Shown: positions 55,570 through 64,000 of the stretch, piece by piece | Layout: each line of letters starts with the position of its first letter | How positions within the stretch are numbered: the stretch's first letter is position 1 | Source: Sphingobium cloacae | GTDB lineage: Bacteria; Pseudomonadota; Alphaproteobacteria; Sphingomonadales; Sphingomonadaceae | Assembly (NCBI RefSeq): GCF_002355855.1 | Contig: NZ_AP017655.1 | Location: 930,001 to 994,000, forward strand | Reading direction: 5' to 3' | Length of the DNA: 64,000 nt | The notes under the pieces: model-generated | The model's database searches: none | Seen by the model: only the letters and a program-made list of their open reading frames with translations | Told to the model about the DNA's origin: nothing | Made by a program: the position numbers and the translations under genes

Positions 55570-56487
55570 ATGTCCAACTACATGCCCACGCTGAAGCAGC
55601 TCCAATATCTGGTGGCGCTGAAGGAGCATGAGCATTTCGGCAAGGCGGCCGATAGCTGCTACGTCACCCAGTCCACGCTGTCGGCGGGGATCAGGGAGCT
55701 GGAATCGCTGATCGGCGTGACGCTGGTGGAGCGGACCCGGCGCGTGGTGCGCTTCACAGCGCTGGGCGACCGGATCGTGGAAAAGGCGCATCGCGTGCTG
55801 CGCGAGGCGGAGGAACTGTCCGCCATCGCCGAAGCGTCCGGCAAGCCGCTGACCGGCGAACTGCGCATGAGCGTCATCCCGACCATCGCGCCGTTCCTGC
55901 TGCCGCGCCTGCTGCCGCGCCTGCGCGCGGACCGGCCGGAACTCAAGCTCTACCTGCGCGAGGAAACGACGCAGGCGGCGATCGAATCGCTGCGGCACGG
56001 CCAGGTCGATTGCGTGCTGCTCGCCCTGCCCTTTCCGACCGGCGAGGTGGACAGCGAGATCCTGTTCCAGGACCGGCTCTATGTGGCTTTTCCCCATGAC
56101 GATCCGCGCGATCCGCCCGAATGGATCGGGCCGGACATGATCGACGAGACGAAGCTGCTGCTGCTGGAGGACGGGCATTGCCTGAAGGATCATGCGCTGG
56201 CGGCTTGCAACCGGCCGGAACTGCGCGCCAGCGCCACCATGATGGGCACGTCCCTGCATACGCTGGTGCAGATGGTGGACAATGGGCTGGGCATGACGAT
56301 GCTGCCGGAAATGGCGATCAGCGGAGGGATATTGGAGCATACCCATATCGCCGCGCGGCCCTTGCAGTCGGAGCGGGCCTATCGGGACATCGCGCTGATC
56401 TGGCGCAGGAACAGCCCGCGGGAGAAGGAATTCCGCCTGCTCGCGGAGATATTGCGGGATGCGGCGGAAAAGCGGGGCGAGAGCTAG
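55570..56487 (+). CDS. oxyR: OxyR-type LysR family peroxide sensor
   Basis: The 305-residue regulator has the N-terminal winged helix (LKQLQYLVALKEHEHFGKAA, CYVTQSTLSAGIRELESLIG). The effector domain contains LLEDGHCLKDHALAAC, giving C204 and C213 with the x8 spacing of the redox-active C199/C208 pair of E. coli OxyR. This cysteine pair makes OxyR far more likely than another LysR type. Peroxide would oxidise the pair to a disulfide and activate transcription. Catalase or ahpC are not adjacent. Confidence 0.92.
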   Translation: MSNYMPTLKQLQYLVALKEHEHFGKAADSCYVTQSTLSAGIRELESLIGVTLVERTRRVVRFTALGDRIVEKAHRVLREAEELSAIAEASGKPLTGELRMSVIPTIAPFLLPRLLPRLRADRPELKLYLREETTQAAIESLRHGQVDCVLLALPFPTGEVDSEILFQDRLYVAFPHDDPRDPPEWIGPDMIDETKLLLLEDGHCLKDHALAACNRPELRASATMMGTSLHTLVQMVDNGLGMTMLPEMAISGGILEHTHIAARPLQSERAYRDIALIWRRNSPREKEFRLLAEILRDAAEKRGES

Positions 56488-56488
56488 G

Positions 56489-56932
56489 TCAGCGCGTCCA
56501 GCCGCGCGCTTTCGCCTCATCCTCGGCCTGGGCCTCCACCCAGCGGGCCGCGCCGTCGGCGAAATGCTCCTTCTTCCAGAAGGGCGCGTGGGATTTGAGC
56601 CAGTCGATCAGGAAGGCGCAGCTTTCCAGCGCCGCCCCCCGATGACGCGAGGCGGTGCCGACGAAGACGATCCGCGCGCCCGGCTCCAGCCGTCCCACGC
56701 GGTGAATGACGCTGAGGCCCAATAGCGGCCAGCGGGTCATCGCTTCATCGGCGATCCGTTCGACCTGCGGCAAGGTCATGGCCGGATAATGTTCCAGTTC
56801 CAGCGCGGCCAGCCCGCCCTCGTCCCGCACGATGCCGGTGAAGCTCGCCACGCCGCCGCCGCCCAGCGCCTCCAGCGCGGCGAGTTCGGCGGCCGCGTCG
56901 AAATCCCCGGTCTGGATGGAAATGCGCCTCAT
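56489..56932 (-). CDS. moaE: Molybdopterin synthase catalytic subunit
   Basis: The 147-residue MoaE transfers sulfur from MoaD to precursor Z (cPMP). VASFTGIVRDEGGLAALELE, IHRVGRLEPGARIVFVG and LIDWLKSHAPFWKKE, which carries the active lysine, are intact. It overlaps moaD by 4 nt, as is usual for the pair, and is convergent with oxyR across 1 bp. Confidence 0.93.
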   Translation of the reverse strand: MRRISIQTGDFDAAAELAALEALGGGGVASFTGIVRDEGGLAALELEHYPAMTLPQVERIADEAMTRWPLLGLSVIHRVGRLEPGARIVFVGTASRHRGAALESCAFLIDWLKSHAPFWKKEHFADGAARWVEAQAEDEAKARGWTR

Positions 56933-57189
56933 CCGCCCGTCACCGGCGGGAAAAGCGCCAGTTCCCGCGCTTCCCCGATGGGTTCGCCGAGGGTGACGAA
57001 ATGCCGGTCGAGGGCGGCGCGCAGGCGGGAGAGGTCGCCAAGGGCTTCGGCATAGCCGCCACCGCGTTCGGCAAGGGTTGCGATCAGGTCGGCGATGCTG
57101 GTGCCGGGCGCGGGCCGCTCGATACGCTCTTCGTCAAGGCCGATGGCTTCGCGCACCCAGGCGAAATAGACGAGGGTCAACGCCGCCAC
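56929..57189 (-). CDS. moaD: Molybdopterin synthase sulfur carrier subunit
   Basis: The 86-residue ubiquitin-like protein (LTLVYFAWVREAIGLDEERI) ends in the required Gly-Gly (FPPVTGG), which is thiocarboxylated and donates sulfur to MoaE. Starts 3 nt downstream of pgsA and overlaps moaE by 4 nt, so the three are probably co-transcribed. Confidence 0.92.
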   Translation of the reverse strand: MAALTLVYFAWVREAIGLDEERIERPAPGTSIADLIATLAERGGGYAEALGDLSRLRAALDRHFVTLGEPIGEARELALFPPVTGG

Positions 57190-57192
57190 GGA

Positions 57193-57756
57193 TCAATCCA
57201 TGTGCCGGATGCCGACGCGCAGATAGTCCCACCCGGTGACGAGCGTCAGCACCGCCGCCGCCCACAGCGTCGCCAGCCCGATCATCTGCACGAAGGGATA
57301 ATGCGGCACCGCCCCGGCAAGGATCAGCGCGCCCAGCGCGATCAGCTGAAACGTCGTCTTCCATTTGGCGAGGCGGGACACGGGCACCGACACTTGCAAC
57401 CCGGCGAGGAACTCGCGCAGGCCGGACACCGCGATTTCCCGCAGCAGGATGACCATCGCCGCGACGATATGGATGCCCGCAATGTCCCGCGTGGCCGCGA
57501 GCATCAGGATCACCGCCCCCACCATGATCTTGTCCGCGATGGGATCGAGGAAGACGCCGAGCTTCGACACCGTGCCCTGCGCGCGGGCGAGATAGCCGTC
57601 GAAATAATCGGTCACGCCCATCAGGCAGTAAAGGGCGAAGGCCAGCGCATAGCCGGTTGTCCAGCGCGCGCCGACCTCAGCGGGCCAGAGCAGCGCGACC
57701 AGCAGCGGCACGGTCAATATGCGCGAAAGCGTCAGCAGGTTGGGCAGCGTCAGCAT
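57193..57756 (-). CDS. pgsA: CDP-diacylglycerol-glycerol-3-phosphate 3-phosphatidyltransferase
   Basis: ATG 57756 gives 187 residues. The CDP-alcohol phosphotransferase signature runs from DYFDGYLARAQGTVSKLG to VFLDPIADKI, matching DG-x2-AR-x8-G-x3-D-x3-D. Four or more transmembrane helices are visible. It makes phosphatidylglycerol phosphate at the inner membrane. Frame is open 11 codons upstream. It is placed before moaD and moaE, with no functional link expected. Confidence 0.92.
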   Translation of the reverse strand: MLTLPNLLTLSRILTVPLLVALLWPAEVGARWTTGYALAFALYCLMGVTDYFDGYLARAQGTVSKLGVFLDPIADKIMVGAVILMLAATRDIAGIHIVAAMVILLREIAVSGLREFLAGLQVSVPVSRLAKWKTTFQLIALGALILAGAVPHYPFVQMIGLATLWAAAVLTLVTGWDYLRVGIRHMD

Positions 57757-57885
57757 AGCGGCGGACTGCCACAGTCGGGCGGCGGGCACAAGCAGGGCGC
57801 ATCCGATGCGCGCAACATTGGACAGGACCGCCTCCAGCGGCTAGACCCCCGCCCGGTTCTCCACAGCGAAGAAGACCGTTCCTTC

Positions 57886-59196
57886 ATGCAGGCCTCGCTC
57901 AGGCTTCTCAACAAGCGCCGTTTCCTGCCGCTTTTCGTGACCCAGCTCCTCGGCGCGTTCAACGATAACCTGTTCAAGAACGCCATGGTGCTGTTCGTGG
58001 TCTATCAGGTTTACAACGACGAAAAGTCCGAAACCTGGTTCAGCGCGCTGGCGACGGGAATCTTCATCCTGCCTTTCTTCCTGCTGTCCGCGCTGTCGGG
58101 GCAATTGGCCGACCAGCGCGACAAGGCGACGATCATCCGCATCGTCAAGGCGGCGGAAATCGCGATCATGGGCGTGGGCGCGGCCGGGCTTGCGCTGATC
58201 TGGAGCGGAATCGCCGTGCATACGCTGGCGATTCCGCTGCTGTTGGCCGCGCTGTTCGCGATGGGGGTCCATTCGACCTTCTTCGGCCCGATCAAATATG
58301 CGATCCTGCCCCAGCATCTGCATGACGAGGAGGTTCTGGGCGGCACGGGCCTCGTCGAGGCGGGCACCTATATCGCGATTCTGGCGGGCACGATCCTGGC
58401 TGGCGTCATTCCGGTCGAAGTGGCGGCCATCGGGATCATCCTGACGGCGGTCATCGGCTATCTGGCGGGGCGGGCCGTGCCGCCCGCGCCTTCGCTGCTG
58501 GACAAGCAGCCGATCGACTTCCACATCATCCGCTCCTCCATCGCGCTGGTGCGCGGGACGATGCACATCCGCCGCCTGTTCCTGGCGATCATGTCGATCA
58601 GCCTGTTCTGGTCGGTCGGGTCCATCCTGTTCATCCAGTTCCCGCCACTGGTGAAGAATGTGCTGACCGCCGACAAGCCGGTCGCCAGCCTGTTCCTCGC
58701 CATCTTCTCCATCGGGATCGCCATCGGCTCCATCGCGATCAACCGGCTGCTGCGCGGTCAGGTTTCCGCCCGATTCGCGCCCGCTTCGGTGATCGGCATG
58801 GGGCTTTGCATCGTCGCCTTCCATATCGTGTGCGACCTGTGGACGCCGGAGCCGGAGGGGCAATTGCTCTCCCTCTCCGGCTTTCTGGCGCATCCGCTGG
58901 CGATTTCGCTGTCGCTCTGCCTGCTGGGCGTGGCGACGTTCGGCGGGATGTTCGTGGTGCCGCTCTACGCTTTCCTGACCACGACCGTCGAAAAATGCGA
59001 AGCGGCGCGCACGGTGGCGGCGAACAATATCGTCAATTCCGGGGCGATGGTCGTGGGATCGCTATGCGCCATCGGCCTCAGCATCGCGGGAATGTCGGTC
59101 ATCAACCAGTTGCTGCTGGTGGCCCTGCTTTCCCTGCCCTGCGCGTGGCTCGCCTGGACGCTGCACAAGGCCTGCGACGGCGTGGAATGCCACTGA
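57886..59196 (+). CDS. LplT-like MFS transporter (lysophospholipid-type)
   Basis: ATG 57886 gives 436 residues with about 12 transmembrane helices. FVTQLLGAFNDNLFKNAMVL and FFGPIKYAILPQHLHDEEVL, GGTGLVEAGTYIAILAGTIL are typical of LplT/YebQ-like carriers that flip lysophospholipids. In E. coli the partner acyltransferase Aas is next door or fused. Here no acyltransferase follows. Frame upstream to 57001 is antisense to pgsA/moaD. It is divergent from pgsA. Confidence 0.85.
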   Translation: MQASLRLLNKRRFLPLFVTQLLGAFNDNLFKNAMVLFVVYQVYNDEKSETWFSALATGIFILPFFLLSALSGQLADQRDKATIIRIVKAAEIAIMGVGAAGLALIWSGIAVHTLAIPLLLAALFAMGVHSTFFGPIKYAILPQHLHDEEVLGGTGLVEAGTYIAILAGTILAGVIPVEVAAIGIILTAVIGYLAGRAVPPAPSLLDKQPIDFHIIRSSIALVRGTMHIRRLFLAIMSISLFWSVGSILFIQFPPLVKNVLTADKPVASLFLAIFSIGIAIGSIAINRLLRGQVSARFAPASVIGMGLCIVAFHIVCDLWTPEPEGQLLSLSGFLAHPLAISLSLCLLGVATFGGMFVVPLYAFLTTTVEKCEAARTVAANNIVNSGAMVVGSLCAIGLSIAGMSVINQLLLVALLSLPCAWLAWTLHKACDGVECH

Positions 59197-59200
59197 TCCG

Positions 59201-59401
59201 TCAGAAGATGAAGCTGTAGAAAGCCGTGAAGAAGGCGCAGAAGCTGAGCGCGAACAATTTCCAGTCGCTGTCGTCGTCCACCGGCTTCTTCGCCCGCGCG
59301 GCGGCATTCCCATCGGTCACACGCAGCACATGAGGGGGCAGCATCCGCCGGAAAGGATGGCGGGCGGATTCGGTGGTGAGGACGAGCGGACGATTTCTCA
59401 T
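59201..59401 (-). CDS. Small protein with C-terminal membrane helix
   Basis: The 66-residue protein starts at ATG 59401 (RNRPLVLTTESARHPFRRML). It has a basic/polar N-terminal two thirds, then DDDSDWKLFALSFCAFFTAF and YSFIF, a single tail-anchor-like helix. I recognise no named family, but the codon bias supports a gene. It is convergent with the LplT-like gene (4 bp). TTAA-N7-TTTA at 59411-59425 is a weak CtrA-like match upstream. Confidence 0.6.
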   Translation of the reverse strand: MRNRPLVLTTESARHPFRRMLPPHVLRVTDGNAAARAKKPVDDDSDWKLFALSFCAFFTAFYSFIF

Positions 59402-59521
59402 GACCCTTGGTTAACGCATCATTTACCATTTCGGCCATGCCCAATCATGGTTAATGCGATCCTGTCCCGCTGCGGGACATGCTTGACTGTATCACCTTTA
59501 CAATACAGCATGGCCTGACCG

Positions 59522-61585
59522 ATGATCGAACCCCTGCCGACCGCCGATTCCACCGCCGACGCGCAACGCCCTTTCGGGGCGGGACCGCCCAGCGCCTTCG
59601 CCCCGCCGACGCCGTGGAAAAGGCGGTTGCAGATCGCGGGATGGGTCGTCGCGGGGCTGCTGGCGCTGCTGATGATCCTCATCGCATGGCTGGCGGTGAC
59701 GGCGCCCCTCTCCCGATCGCTGGAGCCGGTCGCCCCGCCCAGCATCAGCCTCATGTCGTCGGACGGCCACCTGATCGCCCGGCGCGGGGCCGTGATCGAC
59801 AAGCCGGTCGCGATCAAGGATCTGCCGCCCCATGTGCCCCAAGCCTTCATGGCGATCGAGGACCGGCGCTTCTATAGCCATTGGGGCGTCGATCCGCGCG
59901 GAATCGCACGGGCGGCCTGGCATAATATGTGGTCGGACCGATCATCGCAGGGCGGCAGCACGATCACGCAGCAGCTGGCCAAGGGCGTGTTCCTGTCCGC
60001 CGACCGCACCTTCGGCCGCAAGGCGCGCGAGGCGCTGATCGCCTTCTGGCTGGAAGCATGGCTGACCAAGGACCAGATTTTCGAACGCTATCTGTCGAAC
60101 GTCTATTTCGGCGACAATGTCTACGGGCTGCGCGCGGCGGCGCTCCATTATTTCAACCGGGAGCCGGAGAAGCTGACCATCCCGCAGGCGGCGATGCTGG
60201 CGGGCCTGTTGAAAGCGCCCTCCCGCCTTGCGCCTACCACCAACCTCAAAGGCGCGCGCGCCCGCGCCGATCTGGTGACGCAGGCGATGGTGGAGGCGGG
60301 CTATATCAGCAAGGCGCAGCGCGACGCCCTGCCCTCCGCGCGCCTCAACGTGCGGGAAACGGCCGATCCCACCAGCGGCACCTATTTTGCGGATTGGGTG
60401 CTGCCCGACGCGCGGGACCGGGCGGGCGCGGTCTATGGCGCGCAGAATGTGACGACGACGCTCGACTGGCGCATCCAGCGGCTCGCCGAAAGCGCCGTGC
60501 GCCGCGCGCCTCTGGGCAAGGCGGAGGCGGCGCTGGTGGCGATGAAGCCGGACGGCAGCGTCGTCGCCATGGTCGGCGGGCGGAACTACGGGAAGAGCAG
60601 CTTCAACCGCGCGGTCCAGGCGAAGCGCCAGCCCGGATCGACCTTCAAGCTGTTCGTCTATCTGGCGGCGTTCCGCGCCGGAATGACGCCGGACGACATG
60701 ATCGAGGATGCGCCGATCACCACCGGCACCTATCGCCCGGCCAATCATGGCGGCAAATATCGGGGCCGGATCACGCTGCGGCAGGCTTTCGCGGTTTCCA
60801 GCAATGTCGCGGCGGTACGATTGACGCAGAAGGTGGGCGTCGACAATGTCATCGAGGTCGCGCGCGACCTGGGCGTCACCGCGCCGTTGACCGAGGATCT
60901 GAGCCTGGCGCTCGGCACATCGGAGATTCCGCTGATCGAACTGGCCGAAGCCTATGCGGCGGTGGCGGCGGGGGCTTATCCCGTGACGGCGCATGGCTTG
61001 CCGCCCGAGGAACAGGGCTGGTTCGACCGGCTGATGCGCCGCCAGCATCGTTTCCGCGAGGATCAGCTGGAGATGATCCGCGACCTCCTTTCTTCCGCCG
61101 CCAATCGGGGGACGGGCAGCGCGGCGGCGCTGCGGACCAGCACCTTCGGCAAGACCGGGACGACGCAGGACAGCCGCGATGCCATTTTCGTGGGCTATGC
61201 GGGCGGGCTGGTGACGGCGGTGTGGATCGGGAATGACGACAACGCCCCCCTGCCCGGCGGCGCGGCGGGCGGCGGCATCCCGGCGCGCATCTGGCGGGAC
61301 TTCATGGCCCGCGCGATCAACGAGCCGGTGGAGAATGCGCCGGCGGAGCAGAAGGACAGCGATCTGGTCAACGCCATCGCCAATGTGACGGTGGAGACGG
61401 GCATCGGCAATATGGGCCTGGATGTCGATCAGGAAGGGATGACGGTGAATATCGGCCCGGCGCAGATCCGCCTTCCCGCCGATCAGGCGCCTGCCGGTCC
61501 AGCCCCCTCTCCGGCGCAACCGCAGGCCACGCCCCCGCCGCGCATGGCCCCGACCCAGCCGCCCGGCTCCGATGCGCCGCCCTAA
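59522..61585 (+). CDS. Class A penicillin-binding protein (transglycosylase/transpeptidase)
   Basis: The 687-residue bifunctional enzyme has a cytosolic tail and one transmembrane helix (about 34-58). The GT51 domain contains AIEDRRFYSHWGVD and SSQGGSTITQQLAKGVFLS. The transpeptidase has GSTFK (SxxK), SSN, and KTGTT motifs in PGSTFKLFVY, FAVSSNVAAV and TFGKTGTTQDSRDA. The C-terminus is a Pro/Gln-rich tail. It polymerises and cross-links peptidoglycan. Relatives are annotated PBP1C/PBP1A-like; the exact class is undecided. Confidence 0.9.
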   Translation: MIEPLPTADSTADAQRPFGAGPPSAFAPPTPWKRRLQIAGWVVAGLLALLMILIAWLAVTAPLSRSLEPVAPPSISLMSSDGHLIARRGAVIDKPVAIKDLPPHVPQAFMAIEDRRFYSHWGVDPRGIARAAWHNMWSDRSSQGGSTITQQLAKGVFLSADRTFGRKAREALIAFWLEAWLTKDQIFERYLSNVYFGDNVYGLRAAALHYFNREPEKLTIPQAAMLAGLLKAPSRLAPTTNLKGARARADLVTQAMVEAGYISKAQRDALPSARLNVRETADPTSGTYFADWVLPDARDRAGAVYGAQNVTTTLDWRIQRLAESAVRRAPLGKAEAALVAMKPDGSVVAMVGGRNYGKSSFNRAVQAKRQPGSTFKLFVYLAAFRAGMTPDDMIEDAPITTGTYRPANHGGKYRGRITLRQAFAVSSNVAAVRLTQKVGVDNVIEVARDLGVTAPLTEDLSLALGTSEIPLIELAEAYAAVAAGAYPVTAHGLPPEEQGWFDRLMRRQHRFREDQLEMIRDLLSSAANRGTGSAAALRTSTFGKTGTTQDSRDAIFVGYAGGLVTAVWIGNDDNAPLPGGAAGGGIPARIWRDFMARAINEPVENAPAEQKDSDLVNAIANVTVETGIGNMGLDVDQEGMTVNIGPAQIRLPADQAPAGPAPSPAQPQATPPPRMAPTQPPGSDAPP

Positions 61586-61670
61586 GGATACGCCGCGCGA
61601 TTGACCTCGCATCGGGCGAAAGGCCATGCGGAGCTTTCCTCACCGGATGATTCGCAAGGACAAGGGACGC

Positions 61671-62843
61671 ATGGCATTCACCGCACATATCCTGTTGCTG
61701 GGTTCGGGCGAGCTGGGCCGGGAATTCACCATTTCGGCCAAGCGGCTGGGCTGCCGGGTCATCGCCTGCGACAGCTATGCCGGCGCGCCCGCCATGCAGG
61801 TCGCGGACGCCTGCGAAGTCTTCTCCATGCTCGACGGCGATGCGCTGAAGGAAGCGATCCTGCGGCATCGGCCCGATTTCGTCGTCCCGGAGATCGAGGC
61901 GATCCGCACCGAAACGCTGGCGGAGGTCGAGGCGCTGGGCATCACGGTGGTCCCTTCCGCCCGCGCCACCATGATGACCATGAATCGCGACGCCATCCGC
62001 GAAGTGGCGGCGGACGAATTGGGCCTGCGCACGTCGCGCTATCGCTTTGCCGAAACGCTGGAGGAAGTGCTGGCCGGGGCGGAGCATACCGGCCTGCCCT
62101 GCGTCATCAAGCCGGTCATGTCCTCTTCCGGCAAGGGGCAGAGCACGGTGCGGGACGCCGGGGAACTGGAAAAGGCGTGGGACTATGCCGTGGCGAACAT
62201 GCGCGGCGACCGGCGTCGCGTGATCGTCGAGGAGTTCATCCCCTTCGACTATGAGATCACGCTGCTGACCGTGCGGACACGCGAGGGCGTGCTGTTCTGC
62301 CCGCCCATCGGCCACCGGCAGGAGCGCGGCGATTATCAGGAAAGCTGGCAACCGATCGCCATGTCCGCCAAGACGCTGGCCGACGCGCAGGACATGGCGC
62401 GCAAGGTGGTCGACAATCTGGGCGGCCATGGCATTTTCGGCGTGGAATTCTTCGTGAAGGGCGAGGACGTCATCTTCTCCGAATTGTCGCCGCGCCCGCA
62501 CGACACCGGCATGGTGACGCTGATCTCCCAGAATCTGAGCGAGTTCGACCTTCATGCCCGCGCCATATTGGGCCTGCCGATTCCGGAGATCAGGCTTTAT
62601 GGCCCATCGACGTCGGCGGTCATCCTGGCCGACCGGCAATCGGACCGCTTCCGTTTCGAGGGGCTGGCCGAAGCGTTGGCGACGCCCGGCGCCGAGGTGG
62701 ACGTACGCCTGTTCTGCAAGCCGACCACGCGGCCCTATCGCCGGATGGGCGTGGCGCTGGCCCGTGCGGGGACGGTGGAGGATGCGCGGAGGATCGCGGC
62801 GGAGGCGGCGGCGAAACTCCATATCGTCCATGAGGCGGAATAA
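61671..62843 (+). CDS. purT: Formate-dependent phosphoribosylglycinamide formyltransferase
   Basis: ATG 61671, after AAGGGA, gives 390 residues with the ATP-grasp fold. [36 protein letters not shown] (P-loop-like), [17 protein letters not shown] and [20 protein letters not shown] are PurT hallmarks. It makes FGAR from GAR, formate and ATP, without folate. The PurU gene at 20 kb is a formate source. Frame upstream to 61626 is open. A PurN alternative may exist elsewhere in the genome. Confidence 0.94.
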   Translation: MAFTAHILLLGSGELGREFTISAKRLGCRVIACDSYAGAPAMQVADACEVFSMLDGDALKEAILRHRPDFVVPEIEAIRTETLAEVEALGITVVPSARATMMTMNRDAIREVAADELGLRTSRYRFAETLEEVLAGAEHTGLPCVIKPVMSSSGKGQSTVRDAGELEKAWDYAVANMRGDRRRVIVEEFIPFDYEITLLTVRTREGVLFCPPIGHRQERGDYQESWQPIAMSAKTLADAQDMARKVVDNLGGHGIFGVEFFVKGEDVIFSELSPRPHDTGMVTLISQNLSEFDLHARAILGLPIPEIRLYGPSTSAVILADRQSDRFRFEGLAEALATPGAEVDVRLFCKPTTRPYRRMGVALARAGTVEDARRIAAEAAAKLHIVHEAE

Positions 62844-62893
62844 GCTCGGCCCGGCCCTTCACCCGAAGCCTTTCCTGCCCTAGATAACAGCCG

Positions 62894-63316
62894 ATGAGCG
62901 CGCCTCTCTACAACAAGGACATATTGCGGCTGGCGGCCAGCATTCCCCATCATGCGCGCCTGCCCGACGCGCAGGCGAGCGTGGAACGGCGTTCGCCGAC
63001 CTGCGGGTCGCGGATCACCGCCGATGTGCGGATGGAGGACGGGCGGCTGGCCGACATCGGGTTGGATGTCAAAGCCTGCGCCCTGGGCCAGGCGTCCGCT
63101 TCGCTGATGGCGGGTCATGCGATCGGCCGGACGGCCGATGAACTGGCGGACGCGCGCGACCGGCTGACCGCTTTCCTGGCGGGCGAAAGCGACGATCTGG
63201 ATTTCTGGCCGGGGCTTGGGGTGCTGGCCCCGGCGAGGGACTATCCCGCGCGCCATCCGTCCATCCGGCTCGGTTTCGAAGCCGTGGCCGAAGCGGCCCG
63301 GCAGGCCGGCGCCTGA
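62894..63316 (+). CDS. IscU/NifU-like iron-sulfur scaffold protein, two-Cys form
   Basis: The 140-residue protein has the scaffold pattern YNKDILRLAASIPHHARLPD, RRSPTCGSRITADVR (C37) and GLDVKACALGQASASLMAGH (C62). The third cysteine of IscU/SufU, normally in a KxxC context near the C-terminus, is replaced by ARHPSIRLGFEAV. With only two of three ligands, it may be a variant scaffold or carrier. The stop overlaps the start of the antiporter gene (TGATG). Confidence 0.8.
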   Translation: MSAPLYNKDILRLAASIPHHARLPDAQASVERRSPTCGSRITADVRMEDGRLADIGLDVKACALGQASASLMAGHAIGRTADELADARDRLTAFLAGESDDLDFWPGLGVLAPARDYPARHPSIRLGFEAVAEAARQAGA

Positions 63317-64000
63317 TGGGTCCGCAAGCGCCCGAAGCCGCCTTGTCCGCCACCGATATCCTCTTGACCGATGGCGTCATCCTGCTGGGCGCGGCGGTAT
63401 TCTTCGTCATCCTGTTCCGGCGTTTCGGGCTGGGCGCGGTGCTGGGCTATCTGATCGCGGGCGCGCTGGTGGGACCGCAGGGCCTGGGATGGGTCGGCGG
63501 GGCGGAATCGAAGCTCGCCATCGCGGAAATCGGCATCGTGCTGCTGCTGTTCCTCGTCGGGCTGGAACTGCATCCGGCGCGGCTGTGGCGGCTGAAACGC
63601 GACATCTTCGCGCTGGGCCTGGCGCAGGTGGTCCTGTGCGGCGTGGCGCTGACGGGCCTCATCTTCTATTCGACCGGGTTCAGCTGGGGCGCGGCCATCG
63701 CGCTGGGCCTGCCGCTGGCGCTGTCCTCCACGGCGCAGGTGCTGCCCGGCCTCAAGAATAGCGGCCGCATCAACTCGCCCTTCGGCGAGAAGGTGTTTTC
63801 GATCCTGCTGTTTCAGGACCTGTCCATCGTCCCGCTCATCACCATCATCGCCGCCTTGTCCCGCAATCCGGCGGACGCGGCGGGGCCGCCGGGCTGGCTT
63901 CTGACCGTCTATACGCTGGCGGCGATCACCGGGCTGGTGCTGGCGGGCCGCTTCCTGCTGCGTCCGCTGCTGCAACTGGTGGGGCGGCTGGGCGAGCGGG
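63316..64000 (+). CDS. CPA2 monovalent cation:proton antiporter (KefB/KefC-type), C-terminus cut off
   Basis: ATG 63316 overlaps the TGA of the preceding gene. The visible 228 residues form about six transmembrane helices: FFVILFRRFGLGAVLGYLIA, EIGIVLLLFLVGLELHPARL, LALSSTAQVLPGLKNSGRIN and FSILLFQDLSIVP. These motifs are those of KefB/KefC and CPA2 exchangers that export K+ or Na+ for H+. A C-terminal TrkA-N domain would be expected beyond the edge. Confidence 0.88.
   Translation, partial: MGPQAPEAALSATDILLTDGVILLGAAVFFVILFRRFGLGAVLGYLIAGALVGPQGLGWVGGAESKLAIAEIGIVLLLFLVGLELHPARLWRLKRDIFALGLAQVVLCGVALTGLIFYSTGFSWGAAIALGLPLALSSTAQVLPGLKNSGRINSPFGEKVFSILLFQDLSIVPLITIIAALSRNPADAAGPPGWLLTVYTLAAITGLVLAGRFLLRPLLQLVGRLGER

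Noticed and set aside
59411..59425. TTAA-N7-TTTA as a CtrA site
   Set aside because: One half-site is imperfect, and a similar partial match occurs near the ParA-like gene; AT-rich promoter regions yield such hits by chance.

Overview
The window is GC-rich, densely packed chromosomal DNA from an alphaproteobacterium, most likely a sphingomonad (Sphingobium/Sphingomonas type). The protein set points there: a cyoABCD-SURF1-RegB/RegA cluster, an otsB-GH15-otsA trehalose block, DUF2093, DUF2794, DUF1285 and DUF5818 proteins, an OxyR-type LysR regulator, PHA depolymerase, and GGAAC-N16/17-CGTT promoters of the alphaproteobacterial general stress sigma factor EcfG. I see no phage, integron, IS element, CRISPR array, rRNA or plasmid backbone. 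One tRNA (Gly, CCC anticodon) is present. Both ends are cut inside genes: an EVE-domain protein on the left and a CPA2 cation/proton antiporter on the right. The assignment to sphingomonads is inference from gene content.

Layout. 0-5 kb: EVE protein, 2OG-Fe(II) oxygenase, folB, a GNAT acetyltransferase, then a tight DUF1285-Nudix-cca run. 5-9 kb (minus): a PAS/GGDEF/EAL protein and parC. 9.2-13.4 kb (plus): otsB, a GH15 glycosidase whose conserved start lacks a canonical start codon, otsA and a 40-residue membrane peptide. 13.4-16.2 kb: purC, purS and purQ with a divergent TSUP permease, closed by a 17-bp terminator hairpin. 16.2-20 kb: a ParA-like ATPase, a ribbon-helix-helix-like protein and a TPR/SPOR lipoprotein (minus), head to head with a Sel1/SPOR protein. 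20-26.4 kb: purU, DUF2093, a nitronate-monooxygenase-like flavoprotein with a four-cysteine tail, a glycosyltransferase, an alpha/beta hydrolase and SelO. 26.5-29.4 kb: small secreted protein, OmpR-type regulator, sensor kinase, DUF454. 29.4-37.6 kb: PHA depolymerase, GST, glutamine amidotransferase, aconitase, a small stress islet, a 2-hydroxyacid dehydrogenase and an SH3 protein. 37.7-41.5 kb: palindromic repeats, an Amt-like transporter, a GT2 enzyme and an MFS symporter. 41.6-48.5 kb: the bo3-type quinol oxidase operon with SURF1 and the RegB/RegA redox pair. 48.5-64 kb: tRNA-Gly, a hybrid kinase, hydrolase, flavoprotein, membrane proteins, cysE, a TSUP permease, oxyR, moaE/moaD, pgsA, an LplT-like carrier, a class A PBP, purT, an IscU-like protein and a CPA2 antiporter.

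How parts fit. Five purine genes lie here but not together. PurU releases formate from 10-formyl-THF and PurT consumes formate, so the two could form a folate-sparing route. The trehalose genes overlap and should be co-expressed. The RegB/RegA genes overlap the end of the quinol oxidase run, so a redox sensor is probably co-transcribed with a terminal oxidase. Two facing EcfG-type promoters at 35.27 and 36.05 kb enclose three tiny genes and form the clearest regulatory unit. Two more matches sit upstream of cyoA and of the hybrid kinase. Nothing here is certain to be a new system. The most unusual signals are the GH15 start, the facing EcfG promoters, the ParA/RHH/SPOR module, the Cys-rich flavoprotein and the palindrome between phaZ and the GST.
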